Positions 22,344 through 34,467 of a stretch of 64,000 bases of DNA are shown here, piece by piece. A program made the position numbers and the translations under genes. This DNA comes from Ignelater luminosus (lineage: Eukaryota; Arthropoda; Insecta; Coleoptera; Elateridae), in the NCBI GenBank assembly GCA_011009095.1, contig VTPC01090667.1, positions 88,423 through 152,422 of the forward strand, in the 5' to 3' direction. Under the pieces are notes generated by a model. It was given only the letters and a program-made list of their open reading frames with translations. It was not told the origin of the DNA and did no database searches. Position 1 is the stretch's first letter. Every line of letters begins with the position of its first letter.

Positions 22344-24409
22344 TTATTTATTTCATCTTTGCTTATATATGTAGTGCCTATGTAAATTAATTACATATAA
22401 AGCAAATTTTCTTGCACTCATAATTACTGTCATTAGAGATTTTGGAATTAAGATTTACAAGTAACCATGTATATCAATGTTGAAAAGTAAGAAAATTCAT
22501 TTATTGATACTATAGAAAACAATATTTCTAGTTTAATATTTATTATTATCATGTTAACTATTCTAAAACTCTATCTCTGAAATAATATCAGTTTACTTTG
22601 CTGCGTTTATTTTAAAGTATTTTATAGCTCAAGCAATAATTTTCTGCTAACATGTTGATTTATTATTAGTTGCTCTTATAACATTTCATATTTTGCGCAG
22701 ATACAACTAAAAGTTGAAAAAAATATGAATCTTTTTATTTTATTCGTCTATGTGTGTCGGTTGCAGATGTCACGAAATTATTATATAAAACTTGGAGTTC
22801 TTTATTTTAGAAAGTGAAAAAAGGCATAGTTTATTGCGCTACGTCTAGGGGATCTTGCTACGGTAAATCAGAAGAAAAAAAAGACGTTAAACTGAAAAAA
22901 TGATTCTGTTAGTAATTCATTTATTTCTTTAAGTTCATTCTTGTGAATGCAATCCTTCTAAGTAATTCATCCCAGCTGCATCGTTATCACTTTCTATTTT
23001 AATTATTTTCGAGTGTTATTTAATTTTTTTTCATTAAAAGGCAACATAATATTTAAGGCAAAAATTAAATTCTTACTTGGATTATTAACAATTTACATTC
23101 TGAGGTTCTTCTCGGTAGTAAATACTGTAGCCTATTATTCGTTGTCTCTGTAGAACAATTTGAGCATGAAGCTTTCCATAAAAACAATAGCGTTAAAGCG
23201 CTTTTTGAAATTGAATTGCAAAAACGAGCTTGACTTAATAATAATCTTGAATTAAAACAGGAACAAGGAAATCAGATCAACTTTAACAAAATAAAATAAA
23301 CATTACATACATGCAATACATGCATAGTGTAATGATATATATGAACTTAACATTTAATTATATTTTTATTTCATGGGCCGAAATTGAATTCTATTTATCA
23401 AATTTTTAAATTAATGTCAAAAAAATGTTTGTTACTTATAAGTTAATGGTTGTGGCATTAACTTGTGTCACTGATATTTGTCAAAAAAAATTTATAAATT
23501 GATAATGATTAACTCATTCAAAGAATTTTACATTTTTCTTTATCTAACTATACTAACTACAGGGTTTTATTATTTTAACTTTCTTCCTTTTTTTTTGTAT
23601 TTGTTTCTAATTATACCACCTATAAACTTTAGTAGGTCCTCTTCCTCTTCTTGGGTATCCTTTGTTCACCTTTACGTCTCTCACTCCTAGATGTCTTCTC
23701 ACAGAATCACCCTTGATTTCGCGCTTTGTATCTCACCCAAAAATTGTTCACCACAGTGAAGTTCAAAACGCGCACCAAATTACTCTTATGTCCCTCCAAA
23801 CAAACAGAAGAAAGGAAAAAGAATTTGAAGATATTTATGATAATAAATATTATAATTGTCCTTTGCAAAATATACTTTATTCTTTTACTAATAAACTGTT
23901 TTTTATTTGACAAGATTGTGTAACTATTATTTAATAAAGTCTTTTATTTAATATGAAAATCTCTTTTTTATAATTTCTAATCAATCTAATAATCATCTGC
24001 ACTCACACTTATTTTGCTCCTCTTTCATCTTTCCATTTACTGTACCGATTTCGTTCTTGATTTCCCGTTCGTTAGTTTATTTTCACACCACTAATTACAA
24101 ATAAGAAATCCATCTAATTTGTGTATCTTGTTTTATTTTCTTGTTGTATCAATTTTCTTGTAATAGCGTGTAACATTAACATAAACCATGACTAACATAA
24201 TGTAAACCATATATATATATATATATAAAACAACTCTTAATGACCATATACATAGTAAGTTTTAATAACCATCTACATACATAGTTCTTAATCAACCATA
24301 TACATAATTTTATTACTTTATTACTTTTCCTTAATTTATTTTAAAAGAAAAAGCTTTTCTTTTACAGTTTTTTCTTATTTATCTTTTTTACGTCTCTGTA
24401 TATCAACAA
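22344..24409. other. Non-coding stretch with (AT)n
   Basis: No supported gene. Two overlapping frames at 23662-23923 lack any recognisable feature. A pyrimidine-rich patch lies at 23560-23700. A short (AT)n microsatellite is at 24208-24227. Confidence 0.5.
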
Positions 24410-25238
24410 CCCTCTTCGATCCCGACCCATCTTCGACAAAAGCAGAGCTAGCTCAAAAATTTATATTATACAGGGTGTTTCATTAATAATTGGAAATATT
24501 TTAACTGTAGAATCCTGAGCTCAAAATATTAAGATTTAACCCAAATCACTTAGATAAAATGTGGCTCCTTACTGAGTTACAGGGTGTGTTATTTACAAAT
24601 TTAAAAACTATTTGTACCCAGTACTTTAAAACTATTTGACGTATTCTTGTCATACTGGGCAGAAAGTGTAGGTACTGTACACCCTACTACATTATGTTAA
24701 ATAAACATTTCTGGCTACTACCAAAGGCGTACGATGTAGGCAAGTGAATGGTTGACCCTTCCCAAATTCTACGCCACTAGCGGAATTGCCATTTTAGCAC
24801 AATTTTTTAATTCTCCAATACTTTCTATGTAAATAATACTCTTCATTAATAGCGATATAGTCATTATTTTTTGAGATATTTAAAGTTAAAAATGAAGCGT
24901 CACAGTTATTTGATTTTAATGTGTATTAATTATGTCGGTGTTTTTGGGTCATAGGATTGCATTTATTACGCAAATGAAACTGTAATCCCTATTAGCAACA
25001 AAAGAGAATGTTGTTTATTAAAATTTCTTGAAACGAATAGTTTTTAAATTTTTAAATAAATCATCCTGTAACTCAGTAAGGAGCCACATTTTATCTAAGT
25101 GATTTGGATTAAATCTTAATATTTTGAGCTCAGGATTCTACAGTTAAAATATTTCCAATTATTAATGAAACACCCTGTATAATATAAATCGTTGAGCTAG
25201 CTCTGCTTTTGTCGAAGATGGGTCGGGGTCGAAGAGGG
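24410..25238. repeat. Outer palindrome flanking a MITE-like element
   Basis: Arms 24410-24468 and 25180-25238 are near-perfect inverted copies, from CCCTCTTCGAtCCCGACCC through TCGACAAAAGCAGAGCTAGC to TTTATATTAT. They continue symmetrically into the ends of the inner element at 24471-25177. The other copy of the inner element, at 63.4-63.5 kb, lacks these arms, so they are not simply part of its TIR. A diverged single arm occurs at 9938-10015. Confidence 0.7.
24471..25177. mobile_element. Long-TIR MITE-like element, family M
   Basis: 707 bp with TA at both sides (24469-24470, 25178-25179) and ends CAGGGTGTTTCATTAATAAT. The inverted repeats run about 140-150 bp per side through GAATCCTGAGCTCAAAATAT, then GATAAAATGTGGCTCCTTAC and GAGTTACAGG. 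The interior has no transposase frame, so it would be non-autonomous. A half-copy covering the right part is at 63350-63538. The CAGGGTGTTTC end style is common in insect Tc1/mariner-group MITEs. Confidence 0.75.
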
Positions 25239-25544
25239 CCTGGGGCGTTCGGTAGGCGATAAAAGATACGGTATGACCTTGATCTATATTGGCGAGAAGT
25301 CGACCCCAAAGCTAACCAAGTGCTCAGGTTACTAAGAAAAGGCAAATATGCGAGACGTTTTGGAGAAATAGCTTCTATGAAGGTGTTTGGGAATTTTCCT
25401 GCTGCAACTGACTCCTTACGCATGTGTTAAAGTTCGCTTTAAATGCCTCCAGCGTACGCAGCAGGAGTCCAGCGGTAGCTTTCTCCAGGTTTACTATGAT
25501 TCCTGCAACAAAATTTAATACGTGCGTTTTCGAAAAGAAAACAT
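25239..25544. other. Moderately GC-rich stretch, no gene assigned
   Basis: On the + strand an ATG at 25219 (MGRGRRGPGAFGRR, then a stop) is followed in the same frame by an open stretch to 25429 containing YDLDLYWREVDPKANQVL and RLLRKGKYARRFGEI. The composition looks protein-like, but I recognise no family and there is an in-frame TAA. It could be a decayed mobile-element frame. Confidence 0.25.
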
Positions 25545-25665
25545 ATACCGGATGCTGCATCGGCGGACGCAACATAGGAAATCCTATGCTAATTTTGAAA
25601 TGTTTAGATATTGGCTCCGCTAATTATTTTAGCACTAAACCTTATTTAGGTTTTTTGAAGGGCAT
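25545..25665. repeat. Dispersed repeat family B, copy 2
   Basis: Begins TACCGGATGCTGCATCGG, then ACGCAACATAGGAAATCC, and ends CTAATTATTTTAG and TTTAGGTTTTTTG. It has the same block order as 17424-17540. Confidence 0.55.
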
Positions 25666-25764
25666 TGCAAGATAATATACACTGAGCAATTTGAGCATTT
25701 TATGATAACTCAGTTAGAAGGTATTTGGAGAAACAATAAGTCGAGAACGTTCTCTTGATAAAAG

Positions 25765-25838
25765 CAAATAATTCAATACCAGGAAATAATTCAATACTAG
25801 CAAATAATTCAATAATAACAAATGGTTTACTAATAGCA
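25765..25838. repeat. Short tandem repeat, 17-18-bp unit, four copies
   Basis: Units AAATAATTCAATACCAGG, AAATAATTCAATACTAGC, AAATAATTCAATAATAAC and a diverged fourth, AAATGGTTTACTAATAGC, follow one another directly. Confidence 0.75.
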
Positions 25839-26498
25839 ACTAAAATGAGGAACGCTCTCGGGTTGATGACCCTTCGCAGCTGAACACGTCCTCAAATTCT
25901 ACCATTAACACTAAAGGAATAGATCATAAACATTTACAGTAAACAAAACTTAAATAAAACCTACAGCTCGGCACTCCATTGCGCGTTGGCACTGGGCGAC
26001 TTGATAGCTCCAAAGTAGGTCAGTTGGGTACAGGGGAATCCCAAGGATTCAATAAAAGTTAATAGCAATATTAATTTGTTCACAACAATATGGGGATGTA
26101 TTTATCTAGTAGTACGAACTTTTAAGATGAGGTACAAACGAGATACAAACGACAAATATTTTGTTTACCAGAGAAAGTCTTAATTTCTTAAAGAACTAAA
26201 AATCGCAAAGCATTTACAATTCGGTTTACTAATTTTCCGAGACAGGTTACACTTTAATCACGATAACTGTATCCAACGGAACTTAGATTTTGCAATACCA
26301 AACCCAAAAGCCGTCTTCAAATGTGATAAACAAACGGTAAAATCCCAAGCGTAACGCTTACCGCACAAAGGTCGGATTGAAAATCCTCGATAAACTAAAA
26401 AGGGGTAACTTAGCGTCTTACGACACCATGATTGTCAATCCAACCACTGATACAACTCGTTGATCAGGTTAACGTCATAACGCAACTGAATGATTGTT
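25839..26498. other. Non-coding stretch
   Basis: Slightly GC-richer than average at 25850-26050 but without a recognisable frame, splice boundary or repeat. Confidence 0.5.
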
Positions 26499-26711
26499 TT
26501 AGAATCTGAGGAAGTCAAACTCACACCACTGTTCGCCCGAGGTACGTGCTCTTTGAATTAGAGACAGAAACGTTAGAAATGTAGGATGCCTTCGATTGAG
26601 AAAAGACTCTGCATACAATCGTGCAGTTACAGCAGCATTTTGTAGTGCGTCACCATAAACTATTATCAGGTCTACAAATTCTTCATTTGTATACATTCTC
26701 CAATTCAGCAC
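26499..26711 (-). pseudogene. DUF4817-type transposase N-terminal fragment
   Basis: The minus-strand frame (ATG in frame at 26696) contains MYTNEEFVDLIIVYGDALQN, then an AAVTARLYAESF segment and NRRHP ahead of a short tail with SLIQRARTSG. This is the pattern of the DUF4817 helix-turn-helix found at the N-terminus of many insect Tc1/mariner-type transposases: MY-x3-E-x3-D-x3-VYGE-x4-A, then A-x2-LY-x-x-x-F-x-x-RR-x-P. The frame ends about 70 residues in, and no DDE core follows on the minus strand, so only the DNA-binding part survives. The family M element lies 1.3 kb away and may belong to the same transposon group; this is speculation. Confidence 0.6.
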
Positions 26712-27542
26712 AAAATGGAAAACTATGGGGTACTAGACAAAAAAAAGGTGGATAGACTTTCAACAAATGCACAACATGTCCTAGCTTTAAAAGAACTATA
26801 AGTCCAAGGTTATCTGAAAATTGATATGTTTGCTTTCAAGGTTAATTTTGAAAGATATTCACGAACTGCGAAATATGACGATTGCCTTGCGTTATGATAT
26901 ACAGTAAACAGTTTTAGAAGCTATATTTGTCTTTCTTGTCAAGTTTTGAACGTCTCAATTCTAGAACTATGTAAGAAAAAAACAAATTATTCAGCAAGCA
27001 CTTTATTTTGGTATCAATGCTAACTGCTGACAAGATTTAATAGATAATCACACGACTATTAATTTGGGACGGCACTTATGCTCAACATCAAAAAAGGTCC
27101 AATAATGAATATCAAAGAAAGCCTTATTCCGGACAAAAAAGGTAAGTAAGTTACTTTGTACAACTGTTGTGGGCATGTTAGGTCCCTATCTTGCAAAGAA
27201 CAGTCTAAACTATTTGTGTACTTTTGCAACATTTTAGTTTACTTAGAAGGTAAAGGTTTCAGAGTATTAATGCCAGCTTTGAAAGGACAACAAAAGTAGT
27301 TAACATATGAAAAAGCAAATAAAACACCATGGGTAGTTGAGTCTGAAAATATTAACTAATAGCTTCGCTTCCTTTAATAAATTCTAACAACGAACGATTA
27401 GTTTCAGACAAAAACATTTCCAAGAATGATATCAAAAGAAATGGAGTAAATACGTTAGCAGTCAGAGTGACAAAAAAGTTTGGTTAGATAAGAAACTTCC
27501 TCTTTAACCAGTGTCATCTACTAACGTTCAGATTTTAGTGAA
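26712..27542. other. Non-coding stretch
   Basis: No gene-like feature beyond short open frames of chance length. Confidence 0.5.
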
Positions 27543-27806
27543 ATGACAGAAACTGATTTGAAGGTATCCTTCACTGACATTTATCAGTACTATCAGGCAA
27601 TATTACATCTCGCATTAATTATTGAAGATGATAAAAATGAATCTATAAACATGCATTTTCTGAAAGATGCTTCAAATATATTAAAAGTTCAAGTACAATT
27701 TCAGCATTTAACAAAGAAATTGCCTGTAGATTTAGTACCCCTCTGGCCTGAAAGATATAAATTAAAGGTTGATAAAAAAGGTTTCATTATAATTCGAATA
27801 ACGTGA
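27543..27806 (+). CDS. Unrecognised 87-codon open frame
   Basis: ATG (A at -3) to TGA. The predicted product is soluble, mixed-charge, with no signal peptide or membrane segment. It begins MTETDLKVSFTDIYQYYQAI and later contains LPVDLVPLWPERYKLKVDKK. The even use of codon positions and the D/E/K composition look more protein-like than other short frames nearby, but the length is within chance for AT-rich DNA. I recognise no family. It could be a small exon, a retrocopied fragment or noise. No splice sites are obvious at its edges. Confidence 0.2.
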   Translation: MTETDLKVSFTDIYQYYQAILHLALIIEDDKNESINMHFLKDASNILKVQVQFQHLTKKLPVDLVPLWPERYKLKVDKKGFIIIRIT

Positions 27807-30800
27807 CTTATTCAGCAGGCATAACCGGTTCATAAAAATCAGACCAAACCAGAGTTCGAGTAATTTAAATACTCTAAGAGTTAGGGCATATCGATGAGCG
27901 AATCCCAAAACCAAAACATTTGAAGATGTAGTCTTGGCTTGTACAATAATATTTAAGATTTTTTTAGGCTGTTTGAGAATCTACAAACAAATCTTCATAA
28001 TTTTTTTAAATTAGTGAATTGAAATTGATAAAGCTAAAGATGAGTTTCTTCAACTGTCTGCGTCTGTTGGTATTGTCTAAACTAAAAAAATTTTAGTTAC
28101 ATTTTATTTGAGCTATCAAAAATAACAATAATAGAAAGGCCAAAATGTATGCCCAATTCAGAACTAATCTGTCCAATACAAATATTATTAAAAGTAATTG
28201 GCCGTTTCTCTTTCGCCTCCCTTTCAAAGGTTCGAATAACAGAAAATAGAAAGGTTATTTTTATCAAACCAAGAGAATCGGTTCAGGATCAAGAAAGAAG
28301 ATGGGTGTTTAGGTCTTACTGAAGTTTTAATCTAGAATTTAAGCCACAAAATATCGCTTTTTATTTGACTGCTTATTGTGTACTGAAAGCGACTTGGAGA
28401 TCTTATTTAGAAATATTCTTAGCACATTGCATGAGCATTTTATCTGAGAAGACAGGAATGTTCTTCATAAAGTGGGCAAAATACTTTTAAAGTCATAAAA
28501 TATTGAGAAATACTGCTCTACGCAAAGGAAATCCATAACTTTACACAATTTCGTCTTTAAGAAATAGACGGTCATATTAATAAATACTTGCAATGTTGTC
28601 GTATTTGACTTCTTTTTTCAAAGAGAAAGAAAGCAAATTTAGTTAATTCCGTAAGGCTAATTTTCTCGAATGTCTTGAAATGTAGTCAAGTTATTATTTG
28701 TAATAAGTTGTATATAGTCAATGTTCTGATTATTTTGTTGTGTATTCTACACATTATACTAAAAAACTTTAAATATCTTAGCACCATTTACTAAATGCAT
28801 GAAAGTCAATTGGCAATATCAATTAACAAACACTCAGTTTAATGATTAGATTGTCTTGTCCTCATGATTAAAATTACAAAACCGTTAGGTATGATAATCA
28901 GAACGGTATTTATTTAACTCTGCAAAATCACGCAATATCAATATTCATTACCTTAACAAGTGCATACAAGTCACTCAAAATAATTAAATTTAAAGTTAAC
29001 TTGATTTAACGTTATATTAAAGATTTTGAATTTTTCTCTACAGAATTTGCAAATATTCAAAATTTTGGTGTGCACTTTAGCACCGTTCTAATTGATAGTT
29101 AACATACTTTGTTTCTTAACACAATATAGTTTTGATGGAACAAGAATAGAAAACATTTATTATCTCCAATAGACCCGTTGAAAGATATATCAAGTATGCA
29201 AATGTAATATTGCTTAAATTTCTTTAATTTTATGCTCCTTGTTATTGTTTGTCTTTTACAAGCATCTTCAGATTTTGACATTGTTTTGCAGAATAAGTAC
29301 TTCCCTACACATTTTACCTACCTTGGTATTGTAGTTGCTGCGACTACATTGTTACTTTTATGTTCATTTCGGAGTTGGTACTGGCTTGTCTCTTTTATCG
29401 GCTTTGTAAGGTAATTCTACTTAATGTGAACAAAGATAACTTTCTAAGATACTTGAAACTTCAGTAAGCATTTCTAAAGCTAATCTTCTGGTTTCTTTGA
29501 TTTAGTAAATAAAAAAAGTTATCTATCTGCATTATCTGAAATAAAATTGCAAATTACAGTTAATGAAGCATGCCAACAATAAAAAAAAAGTAATAAAACG
29601 GTAAGAGAAATTAATACGATCAAGGAAAGTAGAAAATCCGAGCGTTTAGAAAAATAATTTCATGCAAATACACAGAATAATTAAAACAAATGCGATTTAC
29701 GAAATTGTAAAAAACAGGAAGAAGAAAAGAGAAAATATTTTTGGCTTTTGGTAATCAACAGTAAAAGCTTTTGTATTTTGCGATTATAATTAAAACTATT
29801 AGATTAAAACAAGCAGCTCGAATAAGTAATTTCCATCCTAATTTAGAACGTTTATTAAAACCCCAACAAAAATCTGATAATCCGTTTTATTGCGATAATT
29901 AAAGATTCTTAAATGGCTTTTCCTTAAATTCATTTACAACTCCAGAAATTTATTTTACTGAAATAATTATCTCTTGTCACACTTTTAGCAAATGTAATTT
30001 CTTTCTTTAACATTAAATACTTATAGCTTTATTATCATTCTTTTCTGGACTTTACAGCAAGCTTTAATTATTTGATAGAATTACGCGAGAGTTACAGTCA
30101 GTATATATGTATGTATGTACTGCAATGATAGGCAAATATCATTGACCAATAGTTTATTTAAAAATCCTTAGTCAGCTGTAATAATAAATATGGAAAAAAA
30201 ATGTATTTATAGTACTTTATTTTCATTGCATAGACCTTGATTAGCATAAGCAGTGAACAAACACACTGTTCAATGAGTCAACTGACTTTATTGTACTGGA
30301 CGTGTTGGAAGGTCGCTTAGTTTTATGTTTAGTTTCTTGTCAAAGCTTTTGTTGGTTTTTAAATGCAAACGCGCCTAAATCTTGGGATGGAAACAGACAC
30401 CTATAGCCTTTAACAGACCGCATATGTGCCATTTCTTTCAAAGAATATAAAAATGTAATGAATTCATTTTGATTATAGTTAATTTCTAGAAACTATAAAA
30501 AATAGCTAGAATAATAAAAAAATTGGTTTACTATTTATCAATTATGTTGGCAGATGCGCACATACTTAAAGTGCTATTTCAGCGGATTTTGGCATAGCTG
30601 CAATCTTGTATTTTAAACTTAAACTAAGATGGAAAAAGGGTTGCTTATTATAAATCATTTCATGTAAAGACGTGACCGTAATTTTTAAATGCAATTGAAA
30701 TTGACTATTAAACAATAGAAAAACATAGAATCAATATTTCATTCAGACAATCGAAGTAAAAATCTATTGCCGCAGCTTTATATTTTCTCTGTAAAGTTTA

Positions 30801-32555
30801 ATCCGTACAGATGCAGACGATGTAAGAACGCCCGCAGTAATTGAAATGTCGCAGCAATTGCACAAAGTTTAAATCATGTCAGTACGTGGTTTGTAGCATT
30901 ACGTACTTGAATATATATTCGAACCCTAACACTACAGATTACTTACAAATACCTATATTTGCGAACCCGTTAGATAACAGATATTCTATTAAGGTTAAAT
31001 ATAATTACTTAAAGGGCGTTAATTTTACCAAAGATTTGTATGCAAATTTAGTTGGGGTATCTATTTTGTTTCAATCCTGAAAATATTTGTTTATTACGAA
31101 GTGGATGTTAAAGTATTGATCTTAGTTTTAGCTATGTAATATATTAGTATAATATTTGAAATCATTACTTTATGTGCTTTTGTTAATTTTTCTACTTAAC
31201 ATAAAAATACAAATTTTTTGCAAACTATGGTTTGCTATTTTGTAAGAGTTCTCGTTTCACTTTAAAAAGTTATTACAGCTGAGTGATCCAGACAATTTAT
31301 ATAAACGTCACGGAAGCAAATCAATTCAAGATTTGACTCTTCTGCCAAGTTACAATATTCAAGCTAAATCAAAAAGATTCCGAGAATTAAATAGAAAGAT
31401 ATACTGAGAAATACATAAAAGTTAACAGTAACGGACTAAATAAAATTCATTAGTTTAATATAGAAAACTCTACGCTAGTCTAAACCTCTAAAAAGGTACT
31501 AACCCTAAAGGTTCCACCAATAAATATATCATTTTTGTATTTCCTAAAATAACTATTTAAACGTATGTTCAGTAACTTTGAAATAGATAATGAGAGCAAG
31601 AACGTATTTTCTTTATGCTCTCATGCATGAAACTTAAGGTTTTCATTATAACTTTGATTACACACTGTTGTAAAGACGTTCTCTGGCATTATCCTATGGT
31701 AAGATTATGTAATTTCTAAAATTCCTCAATTTGAGGATTGACACTAATGAATTTAATTTTATCTACTACTTTTTAATATCCATTACAACAGAAAATACTA
31801 CGTAATACCTTTAAATAAAATATTCTTTATTTTAGTTTCCTCTAATTGCTTCTAAGACATATACTTTACGTATAACTAGTGTAACATGCAAACCAACCGC
31901 CGGAAAAGTTATCAACAAATCAAAACAGCCATAATGTCTTTTACCTATAAGGAAAAATCTAGAAAGCCAAAACCTGCTAGAACTTCTCTCAAAAAAGAAA
32001 ACAAAATTTTCTTTGAACTGGAAGACGCCTTTGTTTAGCAATAAGGCAGTAATTACCAAGCTAAAGAAGCTTCAGTCCGACACATTAGGATAGGCTCATA
32101 GAATTAAATCTAATTATCTTGAAGCAATATGTGCGTTCAATGAACTTGGCAAATCGAATTAAACGTGCGGCTATTTTGTGCTATGTTTTACCTGGAACGC
32201 AAACTTAGCGTATAATTTTTTTGTACTGAAAAGCTCCTTCCAAAAATAAGAAGCATTTCATAATGATTAACTGCCAAATTAATAAATTACAAAATATTTT
32301 GGTTAAATAACACTGCTATCTTGAATCAGTTTCATTTTAGACCTGGCTTTAAGTCTATTTTACTGAAATTTGATTGCTAGCACAGCAAAGAAGAGTAAAG
32401 TATGACCATGGACACGCTGGTAAAACCAGACTTAGATCTAGTTTTAAACTAAAACTTTTTAATGAATCTAGCTATAAATGTTTAAGATTTTAGATTTTAT
32501 TGTTAAATATGTAATACGTTTTGATGTCCAACGTGGATCGATTTATATTTATCGT
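27807..32555. other. Long AT-rich non-coding stretch
   Basis: Several 60-80-codon frames (29232-29414, 30841-31080 and others) carry no recognisable domain or flanking signals. One at 29232 is hydrophobic and could only be called a hypothetical membrane peptide. No TIR, LTR or RNA gene was found. A short ATGT run lies at about 30105-30120. Confidence 0.55.
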
Positions 32556-32625
32556 TAACTTTGCGTTACAAAATACTAAAAATCTCTTATGGTCTTACGC
32601 AACTAATCTCAGCAGTGACCTTGAG
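32556..32625 (+). repeat. 70-bp motif, copy 1 (5' of LINE)
   Basis: Contains TAACTTTGCGTTACAAAATA, then CTCTTATGGTCTTACGC and a CTCAGCAGTGACCTTGA block. The same ordered blocks occur at 34390-34467 in direct orientation and, partly, at 58293-58363. Confidence 0.7.
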
Positions 32626-32734
32626 AGTAGGTGAGGAATTTAAAACATTCATGGAGGAGTCGCATTCGGGAAACCAAAAACTATTAGAGTATTAAAGTTA
32701 ATAATGAAAGATAAATAGTGTCCTAATAGAAGAA

Positions 32735-34367
32735 TTAAAAACAAAGAGCAATAAGTATTGACTGAGAGCAAGGACATACTGATGAGATGAAAGGAGCACT
32801 TCCGAGACCTACTGGAAGGACAAGATCCAGAAGGTGGCGGCAGGGAGACGAAAGCTCATTCAACAGTGGAGCCAGTGTTTGAACCGGTGGCTGCGTCATG
32901 GGAGAACCGCCAAGGAGTGACAATTAAGAAATTTCTCGAGGTTCTTAGAAGGATTAAGTTGAGAGAATCCCCGAACCATGACGGAGTGATCCCAGAAATG
33001 CTGAGATACATGAGTCAGGGCGGCGAAAAAGGTTTTCTAGTTATTTTCCTGTTGGCTTATAAGCAAAAGATGATTCTGGATGACTGGGGCCAGTTCCTCT
33101 TCAAGAAGGGCAACACCAGAGACTCTGTGAATTGCAGAAGCATTTCCTTGCTCAGTGTTCCAGAGAAGATATATTCCAGAATCCTGGAGGCGAGGCTGTG
33201 TAATGCTCTGGACAGCAGGCTAGTAGACTTCCAGTGCTGGTTTAGAAGAGAGAGAAGTACCCAGGATTTGATATTTATTGTCCGGTAAATGGAAGAGAAT
33301 TTAATACAGCACGGCAGGAAGGTCCATCTGGCGTTCATAGACCTCGAGAAGAGGCAACTGGCAACTGCTGCGAGAATATAGAGTGTGACGTAGCTGCTAC
33401 CAGGACTCTGTACAGCAACTACAGAAGCTATATCAAAACTGCTAATGAGGAGCTCAGCTTCATCGTATTTATTGTCATGATAGATAAAGTCATTAAGGGA
33501 TGAAGAGAACGGATAAAGAGGTTTAGTCTAGGAAACTTTAGGTTACAACCGGTTTTTGTCACAAAACTGGCATTTGCGAACGATGTTGCAGTACTAGCAG
33601 CTTCGGCTCGTGATCTCCAGTTCAATCTCAACTTTTGGAAAGACTAATTGGAGGCATTCAATATGAAGATAAGCCTTAGCAAGACAAAGACGATGTTGAT
33701 TTCTGGCAGTAAAGCTGAACGACATAATGTATTCTCAGAAGGCCACAAATTAGAACAAGTAGATGCTTTTAAGTATTTAGTTAGCTCTATAAGTCAAGAT
33801 GGAAAGGCCGACATGGAACTCAGCAGTCGAGTTGCCTCTGCGGGGTGGCCATTCATTACCATAGAATTGGAATTTTTAAATAACAGGACAATATCCAAAA
33901 GAATGAAATTAGCAGGATACAACTCTACCTATCTCCCCACATTGCTCTACGGCCACGAGAGCTGGATGCTTACGCAGGCAGCGCACAGCCGAATACAGGC
34001 AATGGAAATAAGATTTATACAAAAAATAGAAAAGAAGACAAAAATTGCTAGGGGTGGATATCAAACAATCTGTACTGCGCTTGGGATGGAACTTGTGAAA
34101 AGCAAGATGGAAAGAGGCCAGCTTAGATGGTGGATACACCTCGAGAGGATGGATGACAACAAGAAAGCAAAGAGGGTGTTCCTGGCGGGGTTCAAGGGAA
34201 AAAGGAGGAGCGGAGGGCCAAAAAAAAAGTTGATGGATAATGTGAAGGATGGACTTTCGACCAGAAACATCAGGCAGGATAAAGCCCGGACTTGGGCCAG
34301 GAACCGAGCACCCTGGCGACGATTTTGTGCTGCCCCTACACTTTGCGGTATTCGGAGCTTGGATTAA
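32735..34367 (+). pseudogene. RTE-like non-LTR retrotransposon RT, degenerate
   Basis: The frame begins in an ESKDILMR-x-KEHFRDLLEG segment typical of the linker before RT. It continues with IKLRESPNHDGVIPEMLRYM (RT entry), then WGQFLFKKGN, CRSISLLSVPEKIYSRILEA (block 2), FRRERSTQDLIF, and VHLAFIDLEK (motif A). About ten residues after LEK are deleted, with stops and frame breaks at 33288-33640. The catalytic box reads AFANDVA instead of FADD, so one aspartate is lost (33568-33588). The C-terminal part (33648-34367) is open and well preserved: SLSKTKTMLISGSK, YLPTLLYGHESW, RGQLRWW-x-HLERMDD, and KRRSGGPKKK. The organisation matches RTE-type insect LINEs. It is flanked by the direct 70-bp motif copies and is inactive. 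Confidence 0.85.
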
Positions 34368-34389
34368 GTAAAATTAATACTTGGTCATG

Positions 34390-34467
34390 TAACTTTGCGT
34401 CACAAAATACTTACTGTACAAAGACCTCTTATGGTTTTACCCGATTAAACTCAGCGGTGACCTTGAA
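34390..34467 (+). repeat. 70-bp motif, copy 2 (3' of LINE, start of family D)
   Basis: Contains TAACTTTGCGTCACAAAATAC, ACCTCTTATGGTTTTACCC, and CTCAGCGGTGACCTTGA. It is a direct repeat of 32556-32625. Confidence 0.7.

Noticed and set aside
25725-25760. GAGAACGTTCTC palindrome considered as a heat-shock element
   Set aside because: A single GAAnnTTC pair without a nearby promoter is not enough.
29232-29414. 60-codon hydrophobic frame
   Set aside because: Too short, with no supporting signal; probably chance.
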